Shown here: piece after piece, positions 1 to 9,947 of the stretch
Layout: each line of letters begins with the position of its first letter
Numbering within the stretch: the first letter of the stretch is position 1
Origin: Neoarius graeffei
Lineage: Eukaryota; Chordata; Actinopteri; Siluriformes; Ariidae
Assembly (NCBI RefSeq): GCF_027579695.1
Contig: NC_083571.1
Span: 72,735,279-72,799,278 of the forward strand
Reading direction: 5' to 3'
DNA length: 64,000 nt
Notes under the pieces: model-generated
What the model was told of the DNA's origin: nothing
The model's database searches: none
The model's input: the letters and a program-made list of their open reading frames with translations, nothing else
Translations under genes and position numbers: made by a program

Positions 1-72
1 ACATCTCTGAAGACCTGTCCTGGAGCAACAACACCGCATCACTGGCCAAAAAAAGCCCAACAGCGTCTGTAC
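1..72 (+). mobile_element. L2-like LINE, upstream fragment
   Basis: Reverse-transcriptase C-terminal coding sequence of a non-LTR retrotransposon. The reading continues directly at 2403 once the intervening hAT element and one copy of its 8-bp target duplication (65-72 and 2403-2410) are removed. The junction then reads through in frame (Q-Q-R-L-Y-F-L-R). The 5' part of the LINE lies left of the window. Confidence 0.8.
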
Positions 73-107
73 CAGAGATGGGACCAAGTCACACATGTGC
101 AAGTCTC

Positions 108-240
108 AAGTAAGTCTCAAGTCTTAACCTTCAAGTCCCAAGTAAGTCCCAAGTCTTTTTTGTCTTGGGCAAGTCAAGTCAAGTCACAGGCTATGTCAAG
201 TCAAGTCAAGTCCTATAATAAGTCAAGTCCAAGTCAAGTC
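108..240. repeat. Left subterminal AAGTC repeat array of the hAT
   Basis: Many direct copies of CAAGTC/AAGTCTC and related 5-7 bp words, echoed at 2230-2395 at the other end. Short repeated words next to hAT termini are commonly transposase-binding sites; that role is inferred here. Confidence 0.7.
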
Positions 241-885
241 ACCTTAGGCGTATTGGCGTAATTTTAGCAGCAGAATATGAATTTAATGCATTGAAAAGGC
301 AATACATAAATAAATGTCAGTAAACATCCCTGGCACATGTGCCCAACCTGTTAAATATTTGCATTTTAAATACTCATGTTCTGTAAAATACATAAAACAA
401 AACAGTAATAATGTCACAAAGTTATTTATTGATGGCAAAATTGATTGCAAGATTGAAAGCCAACTAAGTTTCTCACATTGTCATCAGCCAACAAGAAAAA
501 TAAACAGAGAATTGGCATTCTGTTATGTGCATAGTTAAAAGAGGGTAGGACGACACCTTGGGTTAACAGGGGCATGAGCTCCTCCAATCTCTAATCACAT
601 CAGATGAGATGATTATTATTAATAAGATACACGTGGAGAAACCTGAAGTGACTTCGATGTATGTTTGCGCCAGTAAAAAAAAACAAAACAAAACAAAGGA
701 TAGAGAAATGTGTCAGACATAATTTAGGTCTCAAAAAGAAGACCTGTTCGCCTGTGCAAAAGTGACATCATCTTACCCCATATGACAAGCTCCAGAGGTG
801 TGTGCAAAAGCGCTCTCTCTCTCGCTCTCTCCCTCTCCGAGGCTGCCTCAGCCTGTGCGGAGCGGGGACAGATAGAACGACTTTG

Positions 886-1296
886 GCGCGGGAGTCTTGG
901 TTCCCGCTATAATAGATTGTTACGAAAATAAATGTTAAATGAAATATGCATCCCGCGCATTCCTTTCCACAGGAACTTTGCTCACAACGTTTCGGTCGTG
1001 GCTAACGCACTGTCCTCCTTACCACAAGTGCAACGTTTCGGGAACAATACGGAAAGGACAGCGCGCGGGATTCAGCTTTCCTTGAACAATTACCCAGAGA
1101 CTTTTTAAATTCCCTCACTGGGAAATATCCAATGCACCTGTTCAGTTACAGAGTCGTGCTCTCTAAATTGTAGTCATTCAAACCATTGTTTTGGCGGCCT
1201 GGTAGCCTGATATACTAAATGTAAATTCATGGTTTGGATGAGTGCACAATTTATTTTCGTAACACTGTGTTACAGCGGGAACCGAGACTCCCGCGC
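886..1296. repeat. Nested inverted repeats inside the hAT
   Basis: An outer pair of arms (886-932 and 1250-1296) shares GCGCGGGAGTC, GTTCCCGCT and TTACGAAAATAAA with a few mismatches. Between them a second pair (about 950-970 and 1050-1070; CCCGCGCATTCCTTTCC against GGAAAGGACAGCGCGCGGG) is also inverted. This could be an older MITE captured inside the hAT, or a structural part of it. Confidence 0.6.
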
Positions 1297-1892
1297 ACAG
1301 TCAGCCTATTTTGCAGAGTTTAGTATTGCTGCTAGCCTGTATTCAAACAGCGAGTGGCATGCCGGTGAATCCAAATCATGGCGCTTTTTTCAATAGTGCA
1401 TGATAGGCAGTGGGACGGAGTTTTCTTTTCTTTTTTGATCGGGTAGTGTGACGAAAAAAATGTGCAGGTTGCTGCACTGCTGTTTCAAACGGCTATGATA
1501 AACTCCCCTGCCTCTATGCCCTATGGACAGTCTGGCTAATGTACACGAACACACTTACACGAATTTGTACTGCTCATGAACGTGTACATGTTCACAAGCT
1601 GACCATTAGCTTAACCCTGAAACAGAACAACAGGGTAGGAAGCTGCTTATGTTATTCAGCATCACGACTGCAAAGTGCACAATCAACTTACTACTACTGA
1701 TATACAATATCATTAAACTTGACATAACTACATTGCTTACCAGTATTCACATAAGAATTTCACAATAATAAACTGAATCCCTAGCTACATCTGCAACGGC
1801 TAAAATCCTCCTACCGCTCACTCTCGTGGCTAACATTGGCTAACGAGGAGTTTAGCTGCTATCACCAAATAACAACACATTAATAAACTTAC

Positions 1893-2050
1893 TGGGCAGA
1901 ATGGATCTTCAAATGCCGGACGAAATTGGAGGTCGTGGTCTGGCTGTCAGAAATCGTCACGTTGCAAATCTTGCACTGCGCCGTTCGTCGTTTACCTTCT
2001 AGGCAGTAGCCCTTGAAGCCGAAAGTGATTACTCTTGGGATGGCTGACAT
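1893..2050 (-). CDS. BED-type zinc-finger exon of hAT transposase (partial)
   Basis: Starting at the ATG at 2048-2050, about 52 residues are open. They contain an aromatic-rich start, CKIC, a T-T-S-N-F turn and HLKIH, which is the C-X2-C...H-X4-H pattern of a BED finger, the DNA-binding domain of hAT transposases and ZBED proteins. The exon stops at a strong splice donor (CA followed by GTAAGT). No downstream transposase exon is visible before the element's left end, so the protein is incomplete and probably non-functional. Confidence 0.7.
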
Positions 2051-2229
2051 GATGATATGATGTGAAATCTGTGAACACATCGTGGCATGGGGCGTGCCGG
2101 TATATAGCCCACGCAGAGAGCGTGCCTGATGGACAGGGCGGTGACAACGTAACGGCAGTGCAATCAAAATTACTGAAGTATGTGCATATTACATTTTATT
2201 TTCACAATAAAAACACGATGGAAATAACA

Positions 2230-2395
2230 CTCGAGTCACTCAAGTCATCGTGTGTCAAGTCAAGTCAAGTCAAGTCCCGAGTCTTAAAATTCCAAGTCCG
2301 AGTCAAGTCTCAAGTATTTTCATGTTTTGTCAAGTCAAGTCACAAGTCATGAAAACAGTGACTCGAGTTGACTCGAGTCCAAGTCTCAAGTCCCC
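2230..2395. repeat. Right subterminal AAGTC repeat array of the hAT
   Basis: Mirror counterpart of the array at 108-240: runs of TCAAGTCAAGTC and ACTCGAGT before the right terminus. Confidence 0.7.
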
Positions 2396-2402
2396 ACCTC
2401 TG

Positions 2403-3116
2403 GTCTGTACTTCCTCCGCAAACTGAGGAGAGCAAGAGTCCCGGCCCCCATCATGCACACATTCTACAGAGGCACCATCGAGATCATCCTGACCAGCTGC
2501 ATCACCGTGTGGTACGGCACCTGCACTGTGTCCTGCTGCAAGTCTCTGCAGCACATCGTGAGAGCAGCTGAGAGGATCATTGGTGTCTCTCTCCCTTCTC
2601 TTATGGATATCTATAACTCCCGCCTCACCCGCAAAGCCATCAGGATTGCAGGTGACCCCACCCACCCATCTCACAGCCTCTTCAGTCTGCTGCCGTCGGA
2701 GAGGAGACTGTGGAGTCTCTGGGCCAAAACCAGCAGGCTCAAGGACAGTTTCTTTCACCAGGCAGTCAGGAGGCTCAGCTCCCTCCCTGTTCTGCCCCTC
2801 CTCCCCCTTCTGCCCCCTGCCACAGATTCTGCTCACACACACCCCTGCCCCCCCCCCCCCCCCCCCTTCAGCATCTGACATGTGACTCTCACAGTTTCCC
2901 CCCGCAACACACACACACATATATATACTCTCAACGTTCATTAACACACTGAACTCAGGGACTGCACATTTCACTTTATCTCGCTCATTTGCACTATTCC
3001 GCACTACCTCACCTTAACAGTTATTAGTTTATTGTTTATACTGCTTATTTCATGTTTACCTGCTATACCTCAAGTGCCCTTGACTGCTTATTTGCTCCAA
3101 TTTATGTGTGTATATA

Positions 3117-3152
<36 letters not shown>

Positions 3153-3369
3153 TGTATGTATGTATGTATGTATGTATATATATATACTGTATATGAGTGT
3201 TTAGTCTATGTCTAGTTCTTATCTAGAGTGTTTATATTGTTTATTTCAATTATTCTATTTTTATTTATTGCATTGCCTGTTTGCACCGTGGGTCAGAGAG
3301 GACTGAAATTTCATCTGTGCTCTATGTCGAGCATGTATAGCATATTTGACAATAAAGATGACTTGACTT
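2403..3369 (+). mobile_element. L2-like LINE, downstream fragment and 3' end
   Basis: About 130 residues of RT C-terminus are readable from 2410 (key words YFLRKLRRARVP, FYRGTIE, VWYGTCT, LLPSERR), the thumb and tail region typical of L2-clade LINEs. A long 3' UTR follows, with a C-run, a TATG microsatellite and an AATAAAGATGACTTGACTTG-type end. The LINE abuts a Tc1 transposon fragment at 3370. The RT catalytic motif is outside the window, so this piece is dead. Confidence 0.75.
3107..3186. repeat. (TATG)n/(TA)n microsatellite in LINE 3' UTR
   Basis: About 14 uninterrupted TATG units flanked by TA dinucleotides. Confidence 0.9.
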
Positions 3370-3642
3370 GAGATACAGTTTCTTCTTTGAACTATAGAGT
3401 TTTAGCTGGCAACGGTGGATGGCACGGTGAATTGTGTTCACAGATAATGTTCTCTGGAAATATTCCTGAGCCCATTTTGTGATTTCCAATACAGAAGCAT
3501 GCCTGTATGTGATGCAGTGCCGTCTAAGGGCCCCGAAGATCACAGACACCCAGTATGGTTTTCCGGCCTTGACCCTTACGCACAGAGATTCTTCCAGATT
3601 CTCTGAATCTTTTGATGATATTATGCACTGTAGATGATGATA
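3370..3642 (-). mobile_element. Tc1-like transposon, inner fragment (left of the ERV)
   Basis: Collinear with 50636-50898 of the full-length Tc1 copy at 49766-51365, including transposase coding sequence ([22 protein letters not shown]). It is cut on the right by an ERV insertion: TGATA at 3638-3642 is repeated at 6939-6943. It is cut on the left by the LINE. The missing end (equivalent to about 49766-50635) should lie left of the window if the LINE inserted into this Tc1. Confidence 0.85.
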
Positions 3643-4096
3643 TGTTAGATCAGAGATTTACCATCTCTTCCTCTTGCCCCACGCCCCCGAAGAGACTGGA
3701 GCGATTACCCTCTCGCAGATCGGTCCCCTCGTGTCACTCAGAGCTCTGGGGTGAATCGTGAAACAAGACAGGAACCCAGAAATTAGTTTCACCGTCTTTA
3801 TTCACAGCTTCGCCGAAGACAAGAGAATACAGAAGGCTTTTATACCGTGTGTGTGTTAGTAGACCTTGGAATGTTCAGACACATTTCTGATCAAATGTTC
3901 TTACACATTTCATATCAGCAGAATGTTCTGACAGAATGTTCAGACAGATATCAAGGATATTACGCACAGCCTATTCTTGATAGCACAGGGCAATGGAATG
4001 TTCCACATAAGATTAAACACAAAATATTTGCACATGTCAGTCTTGGTTAAACTGAGATCAAGAATAAATCCTTACAATTAAGAATAAATCCTTACA
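3643..4096 (-). repeat. ERV 1, 3' LTR
   Basis: Starts TGTTAGATC and ends CCTTACA on the plus strand (TG...CA). Its distal part (3868-4096) is nearly identical to 6708-6938. Just inside it the purine tract AAAGAGGGGAAT (minus strand, about 4097-4108) marks the plus-strand primer site. Confidence 0.85.
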
Positions 4097-4203
4097 ATTC
4101 CCCTCTTTGATACTAGATTAGATATAACTAGTATCACACCCCAGGATTCTGATCATATATGTGATTACATCGAGAATTAGGATTAGATGTATGCTTGAGT
4201 TAA

Positions 4204-4685
4204 TCATTGCTCTTCTTGACGTGTATTGGTGCTCAGAGGGCGGCCATGCCCTATCAGCCCTCGTCCCACCTCACCGGAGCTTAGAGAAACTCGAAACCTC
4301 TTAATTTGTCCCAAATACACGCTACTTCCTTCAGAGTAATTTGTTCTAAAACAGTGAGGGAAAATGAAATTAGAAGGCATATCGACCTGTAGAGTAGTGA
4401 GAACAGAGTCCTGTAAGACAATGACAGGGGTTTCCGTGCTAGATACTGAAGAAGTCTGGTTTAGCATTGCTGCCACAGAGCTTCAGAGCATAGAGGCAAA
4501 GGTGGACATGTAATAATAGTAGAAGATGGCATCAGATGACAGACATAACAACTTTCATTCGTGTGCACTCGTGCAGTCCAGTTAGCGAATTGCCAAAAGA
4601 TGTTGTCTCGAGGTCCAGCTCGAGCGGGTAACCCTGCTCCGAGCAGCAGTAGAGTGGCCACGAAGCTCATGATGAGGATTTTCAT
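4204..4685 (-). pseudogene. env: ERV 1 envelope remnant (signal peptide plus short N-terminus)
   Basis: Starting at the ATG at 4683-4685 there is a hydrophobic signal-peptide-like segment (residues about 2-22). It is followed by FWQFANWTA, two N-glycosylation sequons and CYVCHLMP, the same start as the env remnant of the second ERV. The frame breaks near 4461-4476 and a shifted frame continues to 4204. No transmembrane subunit, fusion peptide or cleavage site is present. This cannot make a functional envelope. Confidence 0.75.
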
Positions 4686-4790
4686 GGTTGTAGTGAGGAT
4701 GATTGGTCCCAGACGGGGCGCAAGATCTCTTCCCCTCTTTGTTCACGGCTTCTTGCAGGAAGTGATCTGAAGATCCTCAGCTCCTACTTA

Positions 4791-5483
4791 TGCCGCTTTT
4801 CCACTACAAACGCGGCTGAGTCGGGCTGAGCCGTGCCGTGCTGAGTCGGGCTGAGTGGGGCTGTTGGAGTTGCATTTCGACTACAACCGCGCTGAACCGT
4901 GCTGGCTGGAAGTGGGTGGACACATTGGGTGGAGTTAGCGAAAGTGGGTGGACGTCACGTGATGTCGTTAAGCAGCGCAAACAGTGACATCAGTGAGCTT
5001 TTAAGCGGTAGTCTCACCACCCGAATAGTAAACAATAAACATGGAGGACATCGAGTCGTTAGTGTTGCTGGTCTTGGTGCTGTGGCTTGTTGTCACCGAC
5101 AATGCGGACAGATACTGGCAAGAGCGTATAGATGAGGCGAGGCGCATAAGGCTTCAGAAATTCTCGTAATTCGTAATTCTTCTTCTTCTGGGTTTACGGT
5201 GTTTACAGATCCCAGCGCGCTCGCGGGGCGTGTGTGGGCATGTGAGGACACTCCTCCTCACCAATCAGTGCACAGGGGAGTGTCTGCTCATGCCCCCAGC
5301 CTCAGTCGGCTCGCTTTGGCTCGCTTCAGCCCTACCCCAAAACGGTGCGAGTTTTAGGGGCTAAGCAGAGCTGAAGCGAGCTGAGTCATGCTGGTTTTTG
5401 GTAGTCGAAACGCGAGCCGTGTCGGGCTGAAGTGAGCTGAAGCGAGCTGAAGTGAGCTGAAAAAGGGTAGTGGAAAAGGGCCA
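4791..5483 (+). mobile_element. Harbinger-like MITE nested in ERV 1
   Basis: Flanked by TTA target duplications (4788-4790, 5484-5486). The termini are TGCCGCTTTTCCACTAC and, inverted, TGGCCCTTTTCCACTAC. Both ends hold many GCTGAGTCGGGCTGA / AGCTGAAGCGAGCTGA repeats. The 3-bp TWA duplication and 15-17 bp TIRs fit PIF/Harbinger. Confidence 0.8.
5041..5169 (+). CDS. 42-residue ORF inside the Harbinger-like MITE
   Basis: The ATG has a good context (AAACATGG). A hydrophobic stretch (LVLLVLVLWLVV, residues about 7-18) is followed by a charged helix-like tail rich in Arg and Glu. It may be the remnant first exon of a Harbinger ORF. No domain is recognisable and function is doubtful. Confidence 0.35.
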   Translation: MEDIESLVLLVLVLWLVVTDNADRYWQERIDEARRIRLQKFS

Positions 5484-5575
5484 TTAGTCCCTGTACAGAG
5501 TTTAGAGAGGAGAGAGACTAGAGAGGGACACAGTGAAAACGTTAATAGCAAACTTGTCATTGTAACACAGCTTTG

Positions 5576-6680
5576 TTATGGGGCCTTCTTCAATCGCATG
5601 GCATGGATCCACTGTGGAAAAAGGTCAGTTACGAAAAAGGCAGCAGTACGAGTAATGGCGACTATTTCTGCAGGCCCACTATATCTAGGTTCTCCCAATT
5701 GTCCAAATCGTTTAAAAAGTCGCACCAGCACCTTGTCTCCCACGTGAAAGGGGTGTGTGGGTGCTGCTGGTGGAGATGATATTGTACTATTGACCTTGGT
5801 ACAAATTTTATGCAACTTATCTATAAGGGCTGCAGAATACTCATCCATATGTGTTTTCAAATCAGAGGTACCCAGAGCCAGAGTTCCCTTCTTCCAGGGG
5901 AGAGGGAAAGGTCTTCCAAAAATAATTTCGTAGGGGAAGTATCCCCCTAGGCTAGGTCTTGGTGTCATACGAATTTCAGCCAGAGTGGCTGGCAATGTCT
6001 ACCCAATTCTTCGAACCTGTGGCCTGCATGGCCTTAGTTAGTTTGTCTTTCAATGTTCGATTAGTACGTTCTATGATACCAGAGGATTGAGGGTGGTACG
6101 GAATGTGAAAACGCCAGTTTAGTGAGAGATACTTGCAAAGGTTTTGTGTGACTTTTGAAGTAAAAGGGGTACCTTTGTCTGAGTCTATGGCATCTGGAAC
6201 CCCATAACGAGGTATTATTTCTTTTGCCAGAATACGAGTAACTACCTTCGTGTTTTCTCGAGAACAGGGAAAGGCTTCTACCCATTTAGAGAATTTGTCC
6301 ACAATCACCAGGAGATATTTAAACGGCCCGCAGGGAGGCATGTGTGTGAAGTCAATTTGCCATTCTAGGAACGGAGATGTAGGTATGGGTAAACACTCGT
6401 GTTCCGCGCCTGCTTTAGAGGGGTTATTTTGTGCACAGATGAGGCATCTCTCGAGAATTGAGTCCACCGAGCTGTTTAAATTGGCTATACAAAAAAGTTT
6501 GTTCATGTCCCCCTTCACCCCCCTTCGTGCGCGATGTGTCACGCCGTGAAATTCGCGCACGAGGAAGGGAAGGCAATGAGATGGAAGACAAAGGCGACCA
6601 TCCTGAGAATTAAGGAGGCGTGCAAGAACGTGACCTACAGTATCGAAAGAGGATGTAGCACGAATTTCGAGATTGTCAGT
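5576..6680 (-). pseudogene. pol: ERV 1 pol remnant: integrase only, frameshifted
   Basis: Retroviral integrase: a zinc-binding H/C region (REFHGVTHR, then RCLICAQNN), then the catalytic core with first Asp in WQIDFTHMP, second in DSDKGTPF and Glu in SSGIIERTNR. The C-terminal SH3-like region has THPFHVGDKVLVR. One frameshift near 5976-5995 separates core from C-terminus. Everything upstream of integrase is deleted. It aligns with about residue 835 onward of the intact pol at 57529-61116. Confidence 0.85.
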
Positions 6681-6707
6681 TCAGATTGAATTGAATCAGA
6701 TTGAATT

Positions 6708-6938
6708 GAATGTTCAGACACATTTCTGATCAAATGTTCTTACACATTTCATATCAGCAGAATGTTCTGACAGAATGTTCAGACAGATATCAAGGATATT
6801 ACGCACAGCCTATTCTTGATAGCACAGGGCAATGGAATGTTCCACATAAGATTAAACACAAAATATTTGCACATGTCAGTCTTGGTTAAACTGAGATCAA
6901 GAATAAATCCTTACAATTATTAAGAATAAATCCTTACA
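6708..6938 (-). repeat. ERV 1, truncated 5' LTR
   Basis: Near-identical to 3868-4096. Both contain a partly duplicated AAGAATAAATCCTTACA end. The first ~225 bp of the plus-strand left part of the LTR is missing. It is followed at once by the target duplication TGATA. Confidence 0.85.
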
Positions 6939-7406
6939 TGATATGTTCAAACTCTTTGCAATTTTACACTGTTGAACTCCTTTCTGATATTGCTCCACTA
7001 TTTGTCGGCGCAGAATTAGGGGGATTGGTGATCCTCTTCCCATCTTTACTTCTGAGAGCCGCTGCCACTCCAAGATGCTCTTTTTATACCCAGTCATGTT
7101 AATGACCTATTGCCAATTGACCTAATGAGTTGCAATTTGGTCCTCCAGCTGTTCCTTTTTTGTACCTTTAACTTTTCCAGCCTCTTATTGCCCCTGTCCC
7201 AACTTTTTTGAGATGTGTTGCTGTCATGAAATTTCAAATGAGCCAATATTTGGCATGAAATTTCAAAATTTCTCACTTTCGACATTTGATATGTTGTCTA
7301 TGTTCTATTGTGAATACAATATCAGTTTTGGAGATTTGTAAATTATTGCATTCCGTTTTTATTTACAATTTGTACTTTGTCCCAACTTTTTTGGAATCTG
7401 GGTTGT
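6939..7406 (-). mobile_element. Tc1-like transposon, terminal fragment (right of the ERV)
   Basis: Continues the Tc1 copy broken at 3642: the transposase N-terminus (ATG at 7095-7097; [14 protein letters not shown], then a homeodomain-like HTH) and the terminal inverted repeat ending CTGGGTTGTA at 7406. The transposase frame is destroyed by the ERV insertion. Confidence 0.85.
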
Positions 7407-7976
7407 ACATTAAAACTTTGAAAGCAGGCTAAGTAATGAATTAAATGTAACAATTAGTTTAAAATTAAAAAGTAAAACAGTGATAATGATGACAGAATGA
7501 AGATCAGAGAATTTTTAATTGTTTCATTTTTTGGACTACATGAATACAGAAATGAACAATCAATGAAATGACAATATGATCAGTCCATGAGATGATAATT
7601 ACAGTCAGCTGAAACAGCTACAAATTAAAATAAAGTTTTACATTAATGAGATGAGATTAAAAATGGAAAGCGAGGCTGAGAGAGAAATATATAGAAACAC
7701 CTGCAAGCTAAATGAAAATGGTTTGAAATTATATTACACTACAGATATAAGAATGATATGTTTAGTGTGTGTGTTGTAGAATTATGATTATTGTTTTATT
7801 TTCTGCCACTGAATAACTAAAGGTAATTCAGCACTACAAGGTTAAACATCATAAAAACTTTTACCCTTTTTGAACAGACCTGAGAATGTTTTTGAGAGCG
7901 TGAGAAATGAAAACAGGTTTGATTTTATGGAAAATGAATTTTATGGATAAAGACTGAGGGTGTAATGTCAAGTCTC
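7407..7976. other. Intergenic stretch, no gene seen
   Basis: AT-rich sequence between the Tc1 terminus and the first ubiquitin-like gene. A minus-strand AATAAA (7795-7800), 177 bp past the stop codon of that gene, is a plausible polyadenylation signal. Nothing else is recognised. Confidence 0.6.
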
Positions 7977-9491
7977 TTATCCTCCATGGCATTTCTGGTA
8001 GGTGAGGAACGTGGTCCCGGTCTTCACCCCCAGCTCTCTCAGGCTCGTATGGTTTAGAACTGGTTTGCCGTTGTAGATAAGGTGCAGATTTCCCACCAGC
8101 TCAGGCCTCAATTTCAGGTATTTCTTGGTCAGTGTGCCAGTGGTGTCTGTGCTCTTCAGCGTCAACTCAATGTTAATGCCTTTCGAAGCATCGAACACCT
8201 TCACTTTAATGTCATCAGGCTGAGGAGATCCTGTGTCTCCATCAGCCACCTTTAGAAAGCTGTGAGTGATGCAACTGAACTGTTCAGGAACTTGGTTCTG
8301 AGGGCTGAGATTGGGCTCCTCAGTAACCGCCTGCTGCAGGATGTAGTTGTAGCACTACAAAAGAGAAAGTTAAGAAAGTTAATAAAACGCTGTGTGAGAT
8401 GCTGTTAAAGGAAACTAATCAACACCGGGGTGGTGTGATGGAGCAGAGTTCCTGTTACCACCACCCTAAAGTTGATTATTTTCCTATAATAGCACATCCC
8501 TATGTATTTTATTCCTATTCTACCACAGAAATTTACCAACAATTACAATTTTTAATTAATAAAGAACGACACATTGTACTTTTTATCCATTTTTAGTTGC
8601 ATTGCATGTCGTTTAACGTCAGAAAAATTAGTTTCTGTTCTCGCTTATTTATCGCAACGATAAACAGGCATTCCCTCACCAGTGTCTTTTTTTTTTCTCT
8701 CTCTGAGAAAATAAGCCAAAAATACACAGAAAGAAACCACACATCAGTGTAAGCTCCTCTGTCCTGGAGGTGGAGTCTCCAGTGTCAGTGCTTTATAACA
8801 GCTGGAGGTGAAGGTAAAACTCAGGACAGAGGAGTTTACACTGATGTGCAGTTTCTTTCTGTGTATAAACATCTCCTTGCAGAGAATTACGACAAATCTT
8901 AAAATGTCTATTTAACAAAATAATTACCAAAAAAAAAGAAGACAACTAAGAATAGTTCATTTTTACAAGTATGTTTTAATGTGGATTTACTTGTAAATTG
9001 AGTGAGAGTATCCTGGTGTCTCTGACAGGAAATGAGCTCCAGGTTCGAAACATGCAGATTTAAAAAAAAAAAAAAAAGTTCATTTCTAAATTCTCATCTT
9101 ATTATCTGTAGCTGCTTTATCCTGTTCTACAGGGTCGCAGGCAAGCTGGAGCCTATCCCAGCTGACTACGGGCAAAAGGCGGGGTACACCCTGGACAAGT
9201 CGCCAGGTCATCACAGGCATTTCTAAATTATTCTAACAAAAGGTTTTCCCAAATGTATTCTACACTGTTAATTCTACACTTAGTGTTGTGTGAATGTCTC
9301 TCGAAACATTCTTGTTTTTCAGTGTAAGAGAAATTTCTGTTTAAGCTCTTTAGAAAACACGTTAATGTACTGACATTTAATAAAAAATGTTCGAGTTATA
9401 ATGCGAACACAGTACTGCTAATTTAAACATCACACTAATAACAAGCATACAGGATGAACACTACCTCAACAGGACACGCGATTGCACTCAT
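7977..9491 (-). CDS. Ubiquitin-like modifier, two-exon gene (copy A)
   Basis: Exon 1 is 9465-9491 (MSAIACPVE, donor GAG/GTAGTG). Exon 2 is 7977-8354, with a pyrimidine tract and TAG acceptor just before TGC. The junction is phase 0 and the product is 134 residues. Residues about 1-50 are a divergent, probably flexible N-terminus. Residues about 58-134 form one beta-grasp domain: KVKVFDAS, LIYNGKPVL (the position of ubiquitin LIFAGKQLE) and a SLRELGVKTGTT segment. The chain ends CHGG at the stop, so the diglycine needs no processing. ISG15 and FAT10 have two such domains; this has one. The Cys-X-Gly-Gly end resembles FAT10 (UBD). Expected role: conjugation to targets or free signalling in the cytosol; inferred. 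A close tandem copy lies at 15449-16122. Confidence 0.82.
8722..8867. repeat. Imperfect hairpin repeat in intron 1 of copy A
   Basis: Arms 8724-8767 and 8821-8864 are inverted copies: ACACAGAAAGAAAC with GTTTCTTTCTGTGT, and CTCCTCTGTCCTG with CAGGACAGAGGAG. The loop is about 55 bp. A diverged relative of the loop and right arm is at about 17110-17215, so this is a dispersed family. Confidence 0.75.
9093..9217 (-). mobile_element. 5'-truncated tRNA-derived SINE fragment with 12-bp TSD
   Basis: It holds only the 3' part of the SINE family seen eight more times here. It is flanked by CATTTCTAAATT at 9081-9092 and 9218-9229. The duplication shows it was inserted already truncated, as expected for LINE-driven target-primed integration. 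Confidence 0.88.
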
Positions 9492-9549
9492 GCTGGTATC
9501 TGATTGTCTTCTTTCTCTTTGGAAGCTCAGGAAATCTCTGCTTGTCTGC

Positions 9550-9571
9550 TTTCTCTTTCCCTGCCTTAAAT
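9550..9571 (-). promoter_or_regulatory. ISRE-like and TATA-like boxes upstream of copy A
   Basis: On the minus strand GAAAGAGAAA (9550-9559) matches the GAAANNGAAA core of interferon-stimulated response elements. TATTTAA (about 9565-9571) lies just upstream of it. The ATG is 59 bp downstream. A second GA-rich box (CAAAGAGAAAGAAG) is near 9510-9523. Interferon control is inferred from motif match only. Confidence 0.45.
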
Positions 9572-9698
9572 AGAGAAGGAACACACCCAAACCCAGTGAG
9601 ATAAAACAACAAACGAGTCGGCAGTGCTTTTGGTTTATTATTAACCCAGAAAGTACCTTAAATTTGTTGAGGCTTTGGAGCAAAACCGAAAGTCAGTA

Positions 9699-9702
<4 letters not shown>

Positions 9703-9766
<64 letters not shown>
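9703..9766. repeat. (GT)n microsatellite
   Basis: About 32 uninterrupted GT units upstream of ubiquitin-like copy A. Confidence 0.95.
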
Positions 9767-9767
<1 letters not shown>

Positions 9768-9947
9768 GAAATCTCTTTTGTAATTTTGTTGTTAATTGAG
9801 GTTTTTCACCTGACGTCACAGGGTCACGTGACGCCCCGGTGTCTGCCATTTTGAAGGTCAAGCTACATACTAACACTGCAGACAGAGAGGGAGAACCAAC
9901 TTGAAAAAAAAAACGTGTTACAGACACCGGATCCAGTGTAAATAGCT

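Larger units (their letters stand above)
73..2402 (-). mobile_element. hAT DNA transposon with 8-bp target duplication
   Basis: The element is flanked by perfect 8-bp duplications GTCTGTAC (65-72, 2403-2410), the hAT signature. Its ends are inverted: CAGAGATGGG on the left and, reading inward from the right, CAGAGGTGGG. Both ends are followed by dense AAGTC/CAAGT subterminal repeats. The interior carries one BED-finger exon (1893-2050, minus) but no transposase catalytic core, so it looks like a non-autonomous derivative. It interrupts the RT reading frame of an L2-like LINE. Confidence 0.88.
3643..6938 (-). mobile_element. Defective endogenous retrovirus 1 (inside a Tc1 element)
   Basis: The element is flanked by a 5-bp duplication TGATA. 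It has a full 3' LTR (3643-4096), an integrase remnant (5576-6680), a short env start (4204-4685) and only the end of a 5' LTR (6708-6938). Gag, protease, RT, RNase H and half of the 5' LTR are deleted. The join near 6680-6710 carries a small GATTGAATTGAAT repeat. A Harbinger-like MITE (4791-5483) is nested between env and integrase. It belongs to the same lineage as the element at 56423-63149. Confidence 0.88.

Noticed and set aside
314-538. Plus-strand open frame of 74 codons in the hAT
   Set aside because: No domain, no start context, and it lies in non-coding transposon interior.
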